64,000 nt of DNA from a virus. The position numbers were made by a program, and so were the translations under genes. The DNA lies in IMG/VR virus record IMGVR_UViG_3300035204_001725, positions 1 through 64,000 of that record; one strand, written 5' to 3'. Positions 41,756-52,600 of this stretch are shown here, in pieces; position 1 is the first letter of the stretch; every line of letters begins with the position of its first letter. The notes under the pieces are model-generated. The model saw nothing but the letters and a program-made list of their open reading frames with translations, made no database searches and was not told the origin of the DNA.

Positions 41756-42876
41756 TGAGGGTAATATTTATTAAGCCAATTTAAATTATTTTTATTATTT
41801 AATTCATAAAACCCTCCCCTGTTTAAATCATCTATATTTTCAAGGTACTCTTTATACATTTCAGATACTCTTTTCAGGGAAAAATTATTTTTAGCCCAAC
41901 TTCTACAGTCAGCGGGAACTATATTTTTTATATTATTAAGAGCCCATACAAAGTGGTTCATATTACGACATCTATATCCAGTAACTCCATGGAGATTATT
42001 CTCTGAGAAACATCCCCAATCGGTAGTTATAATAGGAGTTCCGCTGAATAAAGCCTCTATTGTGACTCCCCCGAAGGGCTCGATGTAGTGTGTCGGGAGG
42101 ATAAGAGCCTGAGCATCTCTCAGAAGGGTCCTTCTTGCCTCCAGATTCGCGTATCCGGCGACTTTTACGTGGCTGGGTATTCGATCATACCCTAGGTCCT
42201 TAAGCTCTCCCTGACCCGCTATGACGAGCTTTTTGCCCGCTCTCTCGGTTGCGTCTATGGCGATGTGAAGACCCTTGATCTCAGTAACCCTTCCTAGATA
42301 AAGAATGTAATTATCTTTTGCGCAACCAAATTCAAAATCTTCAGGATCAAAGTAATTGGGAATAACCGCATCGTACCAAGCGGGATGCTTCTTTCCTAGT
42401 TCGCCGTAGATAGTATGCATGACAGCGTATGACTCAAATACTTTATGCGGAGCAAAGGTTGCGCCCGCATCATATCCTATTCCGGGCTCAATTATAAAAG
42501 CCTGTTCTTTAAATTCGTCCGCAATCGGTTGATGGCCGTTTCCCCAAAAACATAATATCGCATCACCCTGTTCTACTCTCTTTTTTAGTTCGATTTTTCC
42601 TTTTTGATAAAAAGTTTGATGCGCGTGATCAGCCGTATCGTGCTTAAAGAATTCCTTTTTCCAATCATAACTACCATAAGCCTTAAATAGATCATCATTT
42701 GTCGTTAGAGTGACGTGCTCTGCGCAGTCTACTTCCGAGTCTTCGTGCCCATAATGAATAACCTCATAATGTGGGCTCATCATTTCACAGAACTTTAATA
42801 CTTTCTGGGTAAAAGCGCAGGAAAGATATTCTTTTGAGGTAATTGTGTGTGGTATAGCTAGCGCGTGTAGTTTCAT
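41752..42876 (-). CDS. GT4-type glycosyltransferase (GT-B fold)
   Basis: 374 residues. The C-terminal half carries the glycosyltransferase group 1 signature: ILYLGRVTEIKGL for the nucleotide-sugar domain, KLVIAGQGEL, LLRDAQALILPTHYIEPFGG and IEALFSGTPIITTDWG, where EPFGGVTIEAL is the E-x7-E motif of retaining GT4 enzymes. The N-terminal half is less typical. The only clear minus-strand gene, it sits among fibre genes, convergent with the collagen-like fibre and divergent from 42949. It may glycosylate fibre proteins or belong to the glycan cassette; this is inference. Confidence 0.85.
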   Translation of the reverse strand: MKLHALAIPHTITSKEYLSCAFTQKVLKFCEMMSPHYEVIHYGHEDSEVDCAEHVTLTTNDDLFKAYGSYDWKKEFFKHDTADHAHQTFYQKGKIELKKRVEQGDAILCFWGNGHQPIADEFKEQAFIIEPGIGYDAGATFAPHKVFESYAVMHTIYGELGKKHPAWYDAVIPNYFDPEDFEFGCAKDNYILYLGRVTEIKGLHIAIDATERAGKKLVIAGQGELKDLGYDRIPSHVKVAGYANLEARRTLLRDAQALILPTHYIEPFGGVTIEALFSGTPIITTDWGCFSENNLHGVTGYRCRNMNHFVWALNNIKNIVPADCRSWAKNNFSLKRVSEMYKEYLENIDDLNRGGFYELNNKNNLNWLNKYYPH

Positions 42877-42893
42877 TAGTTTACAATAAAAAA

Positions 42894-42926
42894 GATATTA
42901 CATTTTACCTATTTTTGCAAGATAAT
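42894..42926. promoter_or_regulatory. Divergent promoter region
   Basis: The 72-nt gap between the minus-strand glycosyltransferase and the gene at 42949 holds, on the plus strand, TTACAT (42899-42904), 16-nt spacer, GATAAT (42921-42926); on the minus strand ATGTAATATC (42903-42894) resembles the recurrent GTGTAATATC element. Both are moderate matches. Confidence 0.35.
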
Positions 42927-42948
42927 ACTAGGGAGAAAGTAACAAATT

Positions 42949-43587
42949 ATGTCACATAAACAGCCAGACGGAGATAGTTGTAAAAATTATTTTAAATATG
43001 GAAAATCTTTTCCGGATAATGTCGAGGATGCCATTTGCAACGCAAGCGGTATATTCGGTTCGACAGGGCCGACAGGGCCAGAGGGACCCGCGGGCCCATC
43101 GGGAGTCGGTGCGGTAAATTTTCCAGCGATTTTACCAGATATATTAGCCGGAGTAAACGGCGTAAGTACAAACAGAACTATTTCCACTTATGTTGATCCT
43201 TCGGGATGGTATCACGCTTCTAATCAATACGCCCCTTTGGTTGTAATCGAAAGTCTAACCAATGAAACGTATCAACCGGACGCATTGAATACGGTTATAT
43301 TCGATATAACCTATAATGGAGCTTGTCTTATCGCTGCTCCTAAAAACATGGCGAACGGTAGAACGATTACTATATGTTTAAGGCAGGGCGCTGGAGGAAA
43401 TCACAGTATTAATTGGGATCCAGTTTATCATTTTGATGGAGGATATAAATTCATTACAGAAAACGAGGGGGCCAAGGATGTCATGGTCGGTACAAAAATT
43501 AATGATTTTGTTTTTAGTACCATAGCTTCAGATTGCAAAAATACAGATAGCACGATTTTGGGACAATCTTCCACCATCGTTTACTAA
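42949..43587 (+). CDS. Short collagen-like fibre protein
   Basis: 212 residues with a short collagen run (STGPTGPEGPAGPSG near 37-51) and a C-terminal beta domain with YVDPSGWYHASNQYAP and AGGNHSINWDPVYHFDGGYK, related in style to the end domain of the fibre at 40877 (NWDSNVVITWRDKDKP). AGGGAGA about 14 nt upstream is a loosely spaced ribosome site. Probably an adhesin tip or fibre subunit. Confidence 0.7.
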   Translation: MSHKQPDGDSCKNYFKYGKSFPDNVEDAICNASGIFGSTGPTGPEGPAGPSGVGAVNFPAILPDILAGVNGVSTNRTISTYVDPSGWYHASNQYAPLVVIESLTNETYQPDALNTVIFDITYNGACLIAAPKNMANGRTITICLRQGAGGNHSINWDPVYHFDGGYKFITENEGAKDVMVGTKINDFVFSTIASDCKNTDSTILGQSSTIVY

Positions 43588-43603
43588 GTTGGGTTAAAGA
43601 TAG

Positions 43604-46600
43604 ATGAGGAATCATCCACAACCATTAAGAAGAAACTCAGCGCTTCATAGAGAGCTTGATGATTTAATTTTGTGGTTAAAGTATGAAGACAACTTTGATG
43701 ACTCTAGCTATTATCAACAAAAGACAACTCCATTCAACCCGCACCCGATTCCAATAACGCAAGAAGTAATTGAAAATCCTGTATTTGATTTTAATAACTT
43801 TACTCATGATAAAAGTTCTGCTAGATATAATTTGGCAGGTTACCCCCCATTAACGGATCTATACGTATACGACTATAACAAAGCAGATAAATACGTATAT
43901 GATGCCGCCGATCAAATCCCTGATAGTGTAGCGGCCAGATTTAAAAATATAACATTAACGAGCAGTGACGGTAACAATGACGGAGTTAACGCGAGCTCTA
44001 GCGCTATAGAAGCTCAGCACCTTACTCTCGGTCCACATGTAGATTTTGGAGACTATACGCTAGAGTTTAGATATCCAGATATAGTGCGAGTTTATAAAAA
44101 AACTGACTTAGGTGATACCGGCTTTATATCTGAAAAAAGATTAGGAACAGAAAATACGGTTGACCAATTTCGCGTGGGTACTTCCATGGCGCTTCCAACT
44201 CGTAAGTTCACAGTGGACTGGGAAAACAACGAAAAATCTACCCCTTTTAATTTGGATCCTAATGCTGAATATAATACTCTTCCGAACGAAGAGGTCGATC
44301 TTTTTTTGAGAAAGTTAGTTTGTATTGATCCAGATGAACAGTCTCGTGACGAGCACTTTTCTAAAGTTTCTCTCTTGGTTCAGTCCATGGACGACGATGG
44401 ATCTACAAAAACGACTTTTAAGGACTCGTCGGTCTGGTCTCATGACATTCAAGTTGATATCGACACTCAAAATTATATTAACGGAGTTCAGGGCGCAACG
44501 GATCCATGGGTTGAGCATTCTTTGCCAGTAACGGTGAATGGTATTCGGACGGGAGGGGGCCGCGTTGGCACAAGCGCTATTAATTTTAAGGAACAGGTAA
44601 TAGATGCGCAACGGTATTCTTATATAGAGAAAAAAGGATTTTTGAAAATCGCTGATAATAGCGCTTTTGATTTGACTGCAGATTTTACTATAGATTTTTG
44701 GGTACAACCGGGAGTCACTAATGGAAAAAAGAAAGTGCCCTTTTTCGCTAGGGGAAATTACCACCCCAACGCGCTAAACTTTAATCCGGGCTTGGCACGC
44801 CAAGAAAACAAACATAACATTTTAATTAATCATACGAACGGTGAAGTGGAATGTATGATGCGAGGACCAAGAACGATATCCTTTTCGGGTAATCCTGCAG
44901 CTCATTACCAAACCCATTATGCGATAATAGCAAAATTATCTTCAAGCCAAACGGGTATAAAATTAAAAAGTGATCAATGGAACCACATCGCATTTACTAG
45001 GGATGATGACAGTTTCTTTTTACATATAAACGGAGAATTCGCGGCTGAGGCCTCTTCAACAATAACGCCCGCGGAGTTTAGCAAGGAGTTCAGCGGCGGG
45101 CTCATATCAATCGGAAACGAAATCGGGGACCTTTTAGCAGGGCACCCTTACCATTATCTGCAGGGTAATTCAATAGACGCTGATAATTTTTCTGGTTATA
45201 TCGAAGACTTCAGGGTAACGAAGGGAGTAGCGAGATATACTAAGGACCCCTTTGTTCCTCCCGTCGTTGAGTCTCCCCAGTCCATGAATAAGAGCGAGGG
45301 TTTGTTAGTAATGCTCAACAAGGGCGACGAAGCTAACCCGCAAAGAACAGAAACTATAGTCTGTTATTCTATAACTGAAACGGGAAAAGATTTGTCATTT
45401 AGTAATCCGCGAATGTGGTCTCTGAAAGATTATAACGACAAGTGGGGCACTTCATGGAATTTTATAAACGATATTCGTTACGATCGTAAAGGTAGGTTAT
45501 TTTATGCACCCGTCTCGGATGGGCCTACGATTTTTGCGGGCGGACGAAGAACTGCAACGGGCAAGGTAGGAATCGCAGTTTTCGAAATTACTTCGGTAAA
45601 CGGAACGGACCAGCTTCGAATAGCTAACTCCGTAGCGGGTTACGATAGAGTAGGAATTTTTAACAGCGGACCGATTATACGACTCGAAACGTCTAATGGA
45701 GCAGGAAACTGTAGGACAGAAATAAACGCTTCTGGCTTATGGTGGTCCAACTTTGCTGTATCGAACAATAACCTATACGCTAGTGAGTATTATTGGTTTG
45801 GTACGAACTGCTCCAAAATGGGCGTAAGAATTACCCGGTGGGAATGGGTCGGGGGGTATTTAGAGCATAAGGGGGCTATATTAGCTTTTGTTTATGACGA
45901 AGAAACGGATTGCGATATTACTAGAACGTCTCCTCTTGCTGTCAGCGAAGACGGAGAATATCTTTATGCGTTAATTTACAAACATGGATGTGACGCGAGT
46001 AAAGGTCAGGTTTTAAAGGCTTTCAAGATCGCTGCAGATGGGTCCTTATCTGTCGCTGCTGCAGACGTATCCAATACAAAATGGTCAAGTGAAAAATTTT
46101 ATCAGACAATCCGATGCGTCGGGGGGTTTTTATTTGTTTATTATCAAACGCAAACCGTAAATGACCCGTCCTTGGGAGCCGCGCCCCCGTCACACTATAG
46201 CCCTTATTGGACAGACGTATATGAACTTAAAAATGGAAGATTAGATATTATTTATAATGCTTATGAGAAATACCTAGCCGGAGAGAATCCAATTTTATTT
46301 AGATATGTTAATGACAAGATCGCATGGGCAGTCCAATACGATAAAGATAAACTTGTTGAGCCTACTTATAAGGTAATGTCTTTGCCCGGAGGAGTCACGC
46401 ATACTAAATCAAGACATCCTCAATCCGTTTTAGTTAGCGGAAGCGGGGTATATAGCTTATCTACCGATTTTGATTCTGCGGGGCTATTTAATTTAGAGGA
46501 AGATTTTACTATTGAATGCTGGGCAAAATTCAAGGGGATTCCAAAGGGCTCAGATGATAATCCCGGTGTAGTATTATGGGACTTCGGTAATTTAAAATTA

Positions 46601-49600
46601 AGCAATACCAGCGGGTACTTTTCTATGCATGGTCCAGACGGGGATGTTACAGATTATTTCGATCCAGAGCTGGTTGAAACGCAAGATAACGGGAAATCGC
46701 TTCTTGAAAATAAATTTATTCATTGCGCGGTTCAAAGAAGGGATAACGCGCTCCAGCTTTGGATGGACGATTACGATGAGAAAGGCAATAAGTACTTTAA
46801 TATCGTTGCTGAAGATGAACAAGCGTTGGGAACAATTACGGGAATAGTCGGATCGCCTTATAATAGCGCTAGGGCAATAGGGAGTACGATAACGGGAACG
46901 AATTTCTTTACCGGGTGGATAGACGAGGTTAGAGTATGGAAAGAGGCTATATATGACGGTGTTATCGTAGACGGTGGGCCTTCAGTGAATGGCATACATG
47001 TAAGTTATAACACTTATTATCGATGGGATTTTAGATATGGGCATAGATCTACTCATCATTGGAAGTATAAAAACTTGACTCATGTTAAAGCTTGCGAGGG
47101 GGATAAGATATTTCTCAGCGTCAGCGTCAAAACGGTTTATGACCCTAGATGGAGTACCCTTCGTCCTTTGCCTTACATTATAGAATGGTATAAAGACAAC
47201 ATACTCATAGCTGTGGTTAATAGCGAAGCGGGTTTTGCCGGAGCGCAAATACTTCCCAGTCTAATAGGCGGCGCGGGTGGAGGTATTAGTTTAAATCAAT
47301 ATAACTATGGGGAACTTCAAATTAAAGCTGACCAAGGCAATGCAGGGTACTATAACGCCGTTGTTAAAATGGGTCCCGTTAATAGACCAAAATATATATT
47401 TAGATATCCCCCGATTGTGCCCGTGCGCCTTACTTGTAACGAATGTCCGGTTGTTTACCCTCCGCCTCCCCCACCCCCGAAGGCGGCTTTAATTCAAGTT
47501 TGCCCCAGTAATCGAATTGTCGAATTAGGAGCTAATGTAACCATAAGGGGCACTTTTTGGTGCCCGAACTGCTGGTGGGCAAAAGTGGCTCCATGGGGGC
47601 CATGGTGGCAAGGTACAGAAACCGTCGGACCCAAGAAGCCAATAAAATGGACGTGGACCAATAAGGGAAGAGGTATACAAAAGGATGGGTGTGATCCTAA
47701 CGTGCCGTCCGGTCTGCTAAGTGGCGGCACTTACGGTCAACCGTGCTGGCCACAGTCCAAACTAACATTTAATAACATAAGAAAGAGTATTAAAGGTCCC
47801 ATATGCGTCGAGGCCGAAGACGGTGATGGATACACTCATGGACCGGTTTGCTGTAGCGGCATCACACTTAAATTACCAAATATAGAATGCCCCATTATTA
47901 CTAATATACAACCCGACACGAGCACAAAAACATGGACCGTTACGAATTACCAGTATCGAAACCCACGGTGGTATTATCGTATGTTATATTACTATTGTAA
48001 ATATTTTTCTGGTTCACTTCAAGCTGCTCACGGATTAACGCAAGCGGATATAAAACTAAGTTTTGACGTAACTGACCCAAATGTAGCAGAGTTGCTAACT
48101 GGCGGGTACACTGTATCGTGGAGGATGTGGGGAAGTGATTCTTCACCTACAACGGGTAACCCTATAAATATTCGTGTTCCCTCGACAGGCTATACGCTAG
48201 GCGGGACCAGCAGGACATATACAATAAACGAGCACTTTAATGGAGTAGTAGAGGCTCTTATCCAATGGGTTAATTACCCTAATGGGACAATATCACAGGA
48301 CCCCGAGGGTAGAAATCAACACGGAAAGGGAGCCTTGATTAGCTGGAGTATAAATTTTCCAGAATGTCACGAGCCTTATGTTACCGCGACTCGTCCATAT
48401 ATATCAGGTAGTTATATTCCCGGGAGAACGTCTGTGATTTATCGTTGGTGGGCGAGGGCGTCTAGTGCTGGCATCTACATCGCGGGATCTCATAACAGCA
48501 TAACAACAAATCAATTAGGGCGGACAGGGAGAGAAATGGATATATCAGAGCAATCTATAGCTCTACAGCCATGCACGTCTGTGGAATTTTCTCACGGATT
48601 CCTTCAGGAAACTCCCGGTAGGCTAGCGTGGTTTAAAAAAGATGCGTGGAACAATAGGGGTCTTACAAAAACGATTGGGGTTCAGGGGACTATTGCGGGA
48701 ATAAATGGCCCACAAATAACCTACAATCCGTATGCATTTGCGACAGGCGGTATGGGATTTAATACGTATTATATGTCGAATCCTCCTGACCGAGCTGTTT
48801 TTGAAAAGACTTTCTATAGCGGTGATAGCGGCTATTTTGACATCGTATTCAAAAATGACTGCGGCGAAAGAAGACTAAGATATAACGTAACTGTTAATCA
48901 ACAGCGTCCACCTCTACTCAGTCCGGGCGGTAGCTATGGTACGGGCGGTACACATAATCGTTTCGGAACGTCGTACTTCAACCCCCCGACGGCTTTAACT
49001 TTTTATTATCAAGAATGGTTATGGTGGAACTGGCCCGCTCAACAATATGAATTATATTATAAAAGATGGCCATCGCACAGCTTGAGTTATATATCCGCAT
49101 TTCATATGGGGTCTTGTTCTTGTAACAGGATAACGGTTAATGGCAAAGTAGTAAAAAATTGGGGTGATAATTGGGATTATAATTCTACTGGATTTACGGT
49201 AACAGGAAGCTCGGGAAGTCCTCAATATAATCTTATAACACTAAGCGTATTTCATGACCGAAACGCTTGGCCGAACGATAGCAATACAATAAAGTTTGAG
49301 ATATCTAATAATTTGCCGTGCGCCCCTTCGCCGTCGTGCTGCTCTCAAGGACAGATCACAAGCTTAACATATACAGTTAATTTTAATACATTACCAAGAT
49401 TTACTAGTCCTATGCTAAATCATTGGTGGACTTGCGGTTGGTGGGGAGGTGCAGGTGGGAGCTTGATTAATTATGGATGGCAGTGGCCTTGGACTAGACG
49501 ATTTGGAGACTGGGGTCGAAGGTCATATTGTTGGTATTATACCCCCACCAGCGGAGGGTGGATTACTATGAACGTCATTTACGCGGCAAGTAGAGCAAAC

Positions 49601-49666
49601 AGAATGGGCTCCGGAAGGGGGTATGCATTAACCCCGTTAACTACCACTCCAAATATAGCCCCATAA
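43604..49666 (+). CDS. Giant virion protein with two LamG domains and Trp-rich C-terminus
   Basis: 2020 residues, the largest gene here. A LamG domain at about 250-550 ends YIEDFRVTKGVARYT. Residues about 565-930 contain repeated short beta motifs with WSNFAVSNNNLYASEYYW and LAVSEDGEYLYALI, suggestive of a beta-propeller. A second LamG is at about 939-1118 (ending WIDEVRVWKEA). A seven-Pro run near 1286 separates the C-terminal 730 residues, which are rich in Trp, Gly, Tyr and paired Cys and look like successive Ig- or PKD-like domains. Likely a host-contact protein; the propeller and Ig assignments are weak. Confidence 0.65.
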   Translation: MRNHPQPLRRNSALHRELDDLILWLKYEDNFDDSSYYQQKTTPFNPHPIPITQEVIENPVFDFNNFTHDKSSARYNLAGYPPLTDLYVYDYNKADKYVYDAADQIPDSVAARFKNITLTSSDGNNDGVNASSSAIEAQHLTLGPHVDFGDYTLEFRYPDIVRVYKKTDLGDTGFISEKRLGTENTVDQFRVGTSMALPTRKFTVDWENNEKSTPFNLDPNAEYNTLPNEEVDLFLRKLVCIDPDEQSRDEHFSKVSLLVQSMDDDGSTKTTFKDSSVWSHDIQVDIDTQNYINGVQGATDPWVEHSLPVTVNGIRTGGGRVGTSAINFKEQVIDAQRYSYIEKKGFLKIADNSAFDLTADFTIDFWVQPGVTNGKKKVPFFARGNYHPNALNFNPGLARQENKHNILINHTNGEVECMMRGPRTISFSGNPAAHYQTHYAIIAKLSSSQTGIKLKSDQWNHIAFTRDDDSFFLHINGEFAAEASSTITPAEFSKEFSGGLISIGNEIGDLLAGHPYHYLQGNSIDADNFSGYIEDFRVTKGVARYTKDPFVPPVVESPQSMNKSEGLLVMLNKGDEANPQRTETIVCYSITETGKDLSFSNPRMWSLKDYNDKWGTSWNFINDIRYDRKGRLFYAPVSDGPTIFAGGRRTATGKVGIAVFEITSVNGTDQLRIANSVAGYDRVGIFNSGPIIRLETSNGAGNCRTEINASGLWWSNFAVSNNNLYASEYYWFGTNCSKMGVRITRWEWVGGYLEHKGAILAFVYDEETDCDITRTSPLAVSEDGEYLYALIYKHGCDASKGQVLKAFKIAADGSLSVAAADVSNTKWSSEKFYQTIRCVGGFLFVYYQTQTVNDPSLGAAPPSHYSPYWTDVYELKNGRLDIIYNAYEKYLAGENPILFRYVNDKIAWAVQYDKDKLVEPTYKVMSLPGGVTHTKSRHPQSVLVSGSGVYSLSTDFDSAGLFNLEEDFTIECWAKFKGIPKGSDDNPGVVLWDFGNLKLSNTSGYFSMHGPDGDVTDYFDPELVETQDNGKSLLENKFIHCAVQRRDNALQLWMDDYDEKGNKYFNIVAEDEQALGTITGIVGSPYNSARAIGSTITGTNFFTGWIDEVRVWKEAIYDGVIVDGGPSVNGIHVSYNTYYRWDFRYGHRSTHHWKYKNLTHVKACEGDKIFLSVSVKTVYDPRWSTLRPLPYIIEWYKDNILIAVVNSEAGFAGAQILPSLIGGAGGGISLNQYNYGELQIKADQGNAGYYNAVVKMGPVNRPKYIFRYPPIVPVRLTCNECPVVYPPPPPPPKAALIQVCPSNRIVELGANVTIRGTFWCPNCWWAKVAPWGPWWQGTETVGPKKPIKWTWTNKGRGIQKDGCDPNVPSGLLSGGTYGQPCWPQSKLTFNNIRKSIKGPICVEAEDGDGYTHGPVCCSGITLKLPNIECPIITNIQPDTSTKTWTVTNYQYRNPRWYYRMLYYYCKYFSGSLQAAHGLTQADIKLSFDVTDPNVAELLTGGYTVSWRMWGSDSSPTTGNPINIRVPSTGYTLGGTSRTYTINEHFNGVVEALIQWVNYPNGTISQDPEGRNQHGKGALISWSINFPECHEPYVTATRPYISGSYIPGRTSVIYRWWARASSAGIYIAGSHNSITTNQLGRTGREMDISEQSIALQPCTSVEFSHGFLQETPGRLAWFKKDAWNNRGLTKTIGVQGTIAGINGPQITYNPYAFATGGMGFNTYYMSNPPDRAVFEKTFYSGDSGYFDIVFKNDCGERRLRYNVTVNQQRPPLLSPGGSYGTGGTHNRFGTSYFNPPTALTFYYQEWLWWNWPAQQYELYYKRWPSHSLSYISAFHMGSCSCNRITVNGKVVKNWGDNWDYNSTGFTVTGSSGSPQYNLITLSVFHDRNAWPNDSNTIKFEISNNLPCAPSPSCCSQGQITSLTYTVNFNTLPRFTSPMLNHWWTCGWWGGAGGSLINYGWQWPWTRRFGDWGRRSYCWYYTPTSGGWITMNVIYAASRANRMGSGRGYALTPLTTTPNIAP

Positions 49667-49674
49667 TAATATTT

Positions 49675-52600
49675 ATGACGCAGACAGTTAAAGTATATAC
49701 GTTTGAATGGAGTGCTCTTTGCCCCTGCGGCCTTGAGTTCCCTGACGGTTTACCTGTCGGCTTCACTCTGGTCGGCGGAACCAAGGGGGATGACGGAAAA
49801 TATTCATCTCCGCCAGAATTACATATAACTGAAGACGTTGTCGCCGGGGAATATGAAATACAGGTAGTTTTAGTAGATGTCAATAATGTAAAATCTAATG
49901 ATCCTAGATTCGGTGGGGATGGAGAGATATTTAAGATAGGCCCGCTCCTTATCCTCGAAGATAGTTTTATGGCCGTTGCTACGATGGCAGCTGATTTACA
50001 GGTACAATTTCAAAATATAGGTTTGTGCGAGGGCGGTTGTAATGCAGAAAATAAATTTATTAAATTAGATGATAGTATAAATGATATTAACTCAACATAT
50101 AAGCTGTCTAGAATTAGTACTAACACCAACGAGATAATCTGGGCTTATACTGGACTTGAAGATCCTATGCCTTTTGATAGGGGAATCTCTCCGACTCCCC
50201 CATTTAAATCTGAAACTATTTGCAATGACACAAATTCAAATTTATGCACAGGGTATGGAGTAAAAGGGGTCCTATATTATGAAAGAGATTTTTCTGCGGA
50301 AGAAGACGATTGTTCTTGCGGGGGAATTAATACGCCGGGATACGCTAATATACGCGCTAAGTTAACGCATAATGCCTGTCCAGACTTAGAAGTCTTCGAT
50401 AAGAAGGGAGATATATTTGAAATAAGTTATGACGGTGGGAGTTGCGATACCAGTGGGAATCTTTTTTATGCGAAATATTGCGAAGGAGATCCTTATACGG
50501 CATTGGGAGGAGAGGCATGGACGAATGTCCGTACTGACTGCGAGGTAAGCGGTATAGCGTGTGATAATAAAGTCGTTGGAATCGGTGGGCAAGCCTATAC
50601 CTCTTTTGATAATTGTGGGAATTTTAGTGAGATAATTATAAAACAAACCCCGACGCCTTATCCTAGCTGTACCGTTACGTTAACGCCGTCTGAGACCGCT
50701 ACGTCTTCGGCCTCTGATTCGGCAACCGAAAGCGCTTCCCCTACGGAGAGCGCGTCAGTTGCTCCATCAGAAACGATCACTCCGTCAGTTTCGCCGACAT
50801 TTACGCCAAGTGAAACGACTACCCCTACCGCATCCGCTACGGACTTTCCGTGGAGCGGTGTTTTGTTTTCAGTGAAGTCGTGCGCATCCTCGTTCACCGC
50901 TTATCCGGGGGAAATTTTCTCTTGTATACTCGATCCAAGTAACTTTAAAATTCGTAATAAATTTGCTATACCGGGAAGCGATGACATATTAAAAATAAAT
51001 AATATATGCTACACGAGTGAAGACATACATTCTGACCGGACTCGTCCGGATATGATTTATTTAGAGAGAAACGAATTTGGTGATCCGATCTACTCAAATG
51101 ATAGTGCGAGTATTTATGGTGGCTTTAATAATTACTATACCCTAATGGGTGGACAAAATCTAGAGTCAATGGAGAAAAGCTGGTGGGACGCAAGAATTAG
51201 TGATACGGTATATGCTAGCTTAAGTGACGCTTTAAATAGCGTGGATAGTAATTGGTCTACCGTAGCAGGTTGTGATGACTGCGCTTCCGCTACAGCTTCA
51301 TTGTCCCCCACTGCCACCGCTACGTTAACGGCGTCTCCGACGATTACGCCGACAACCTCGCTTACTTTGACGCCGTCAGTTTCACCAACCGCTTCAATAA
51401 GTCCCACACACTCGCCAAGTGTTTCGGCGACGGCAGCCGCACAGGATTGTGATTATAGCGTAAAGTTCGAGTTGCATTGGCCCAAGTCAGACACGATCTT
51501 TAATTGGTTGGATGACGGCGATGGTCGTGATCACGATGAAGATAAGCCTCGCCGCCGCATCGAAAAAGGCACCCCTGTCGATTATGATCTTTATGTTGCA
51601 GCCGCCACGGACCAATCTACGATTTATAGACAGACTGGAGTTTATTTTAATAATACTCACCAAGAATCTCTAGTTTCTGAATGTCCGTGGAGTTTAGATT
51701 TTAAGGAAGACGTTTATAAGGACTGTAAAGATGAAACGCTTGGAGGCTCGGAGGCTCATCCTCCAGAAATAATTGAAGGTCGTTTTAGTAGCGACGCTAC
51801 TGTTGCTGTTTGGTATAATCGATACAATCAGCAATGTGGGGGAGTGATGTCGTGGCTACAAAATTTTGGCCCGGACCCCAATGACAGATTAGAGCCCCCG
51901 CATAGAATAGGGTTACCCCACGGTAACCGACAGGTTCAAAGCGTGGTTACGGTTAGAAACCATGGAACCTCCAGCATCAAAGTCACCAATCCTTTTGACG
52001 GCCAAGTGACGACTATTCCCGGAATTTTATCTACTTGGCAACCGGGTCAGGAAATAACTTTCGTAGGGGGAGGGGATACGGTGGGGGAACCGGGCTTTAT
52101 GTTTGATCCTCAAGACGGTGAACGGCCAGACGTGCCCACTAACTGTCACCTCTGGAAAATAGAAACAGACTGCTCTTGTCCTTCGACGACTGCTAGCCCA
52201 TCTGCTAGTCATTCAATGACCCCATCGTTGACCGCTTCGCTATCAGCATCACCAAGTCCGACGGCGTCGTTAAGCCCGACAGCGTCTTTAAGCCCGACAG
52301 CGTCGTTAAGTCCGTCGGAATCGCCGACACCGTCCGCTTCGTTATCGGATGCGCCGTCCACTACGTTAACTGCGTCAGCGACACCGACCGCTTCGCTGTC
52401 AGCATCATCAAGCCCTACAGCGTCGTTAAGCCCGACAGCGTCGTTAAGTCCGTCGGAATCGCCGACACCGTCCGCTTCGTTATCGGATGCGCCGTCCACT
52501 ACGTTAACTGCGTCAGCGTCGTTAAGCCCGACAGCGTCGTTAAGTCCGACAGCGTCGTTAACGCCGTCAGCTTCGCCAACGTTATCGGCGTCGCCTACGA

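Noticed and set aside
47494-48146. Minus-strand frames opposite the 2020-residue gene
   Set aside because: No ribosome sites, and the plus-strand frame is open over 6 kb with normal domain content.
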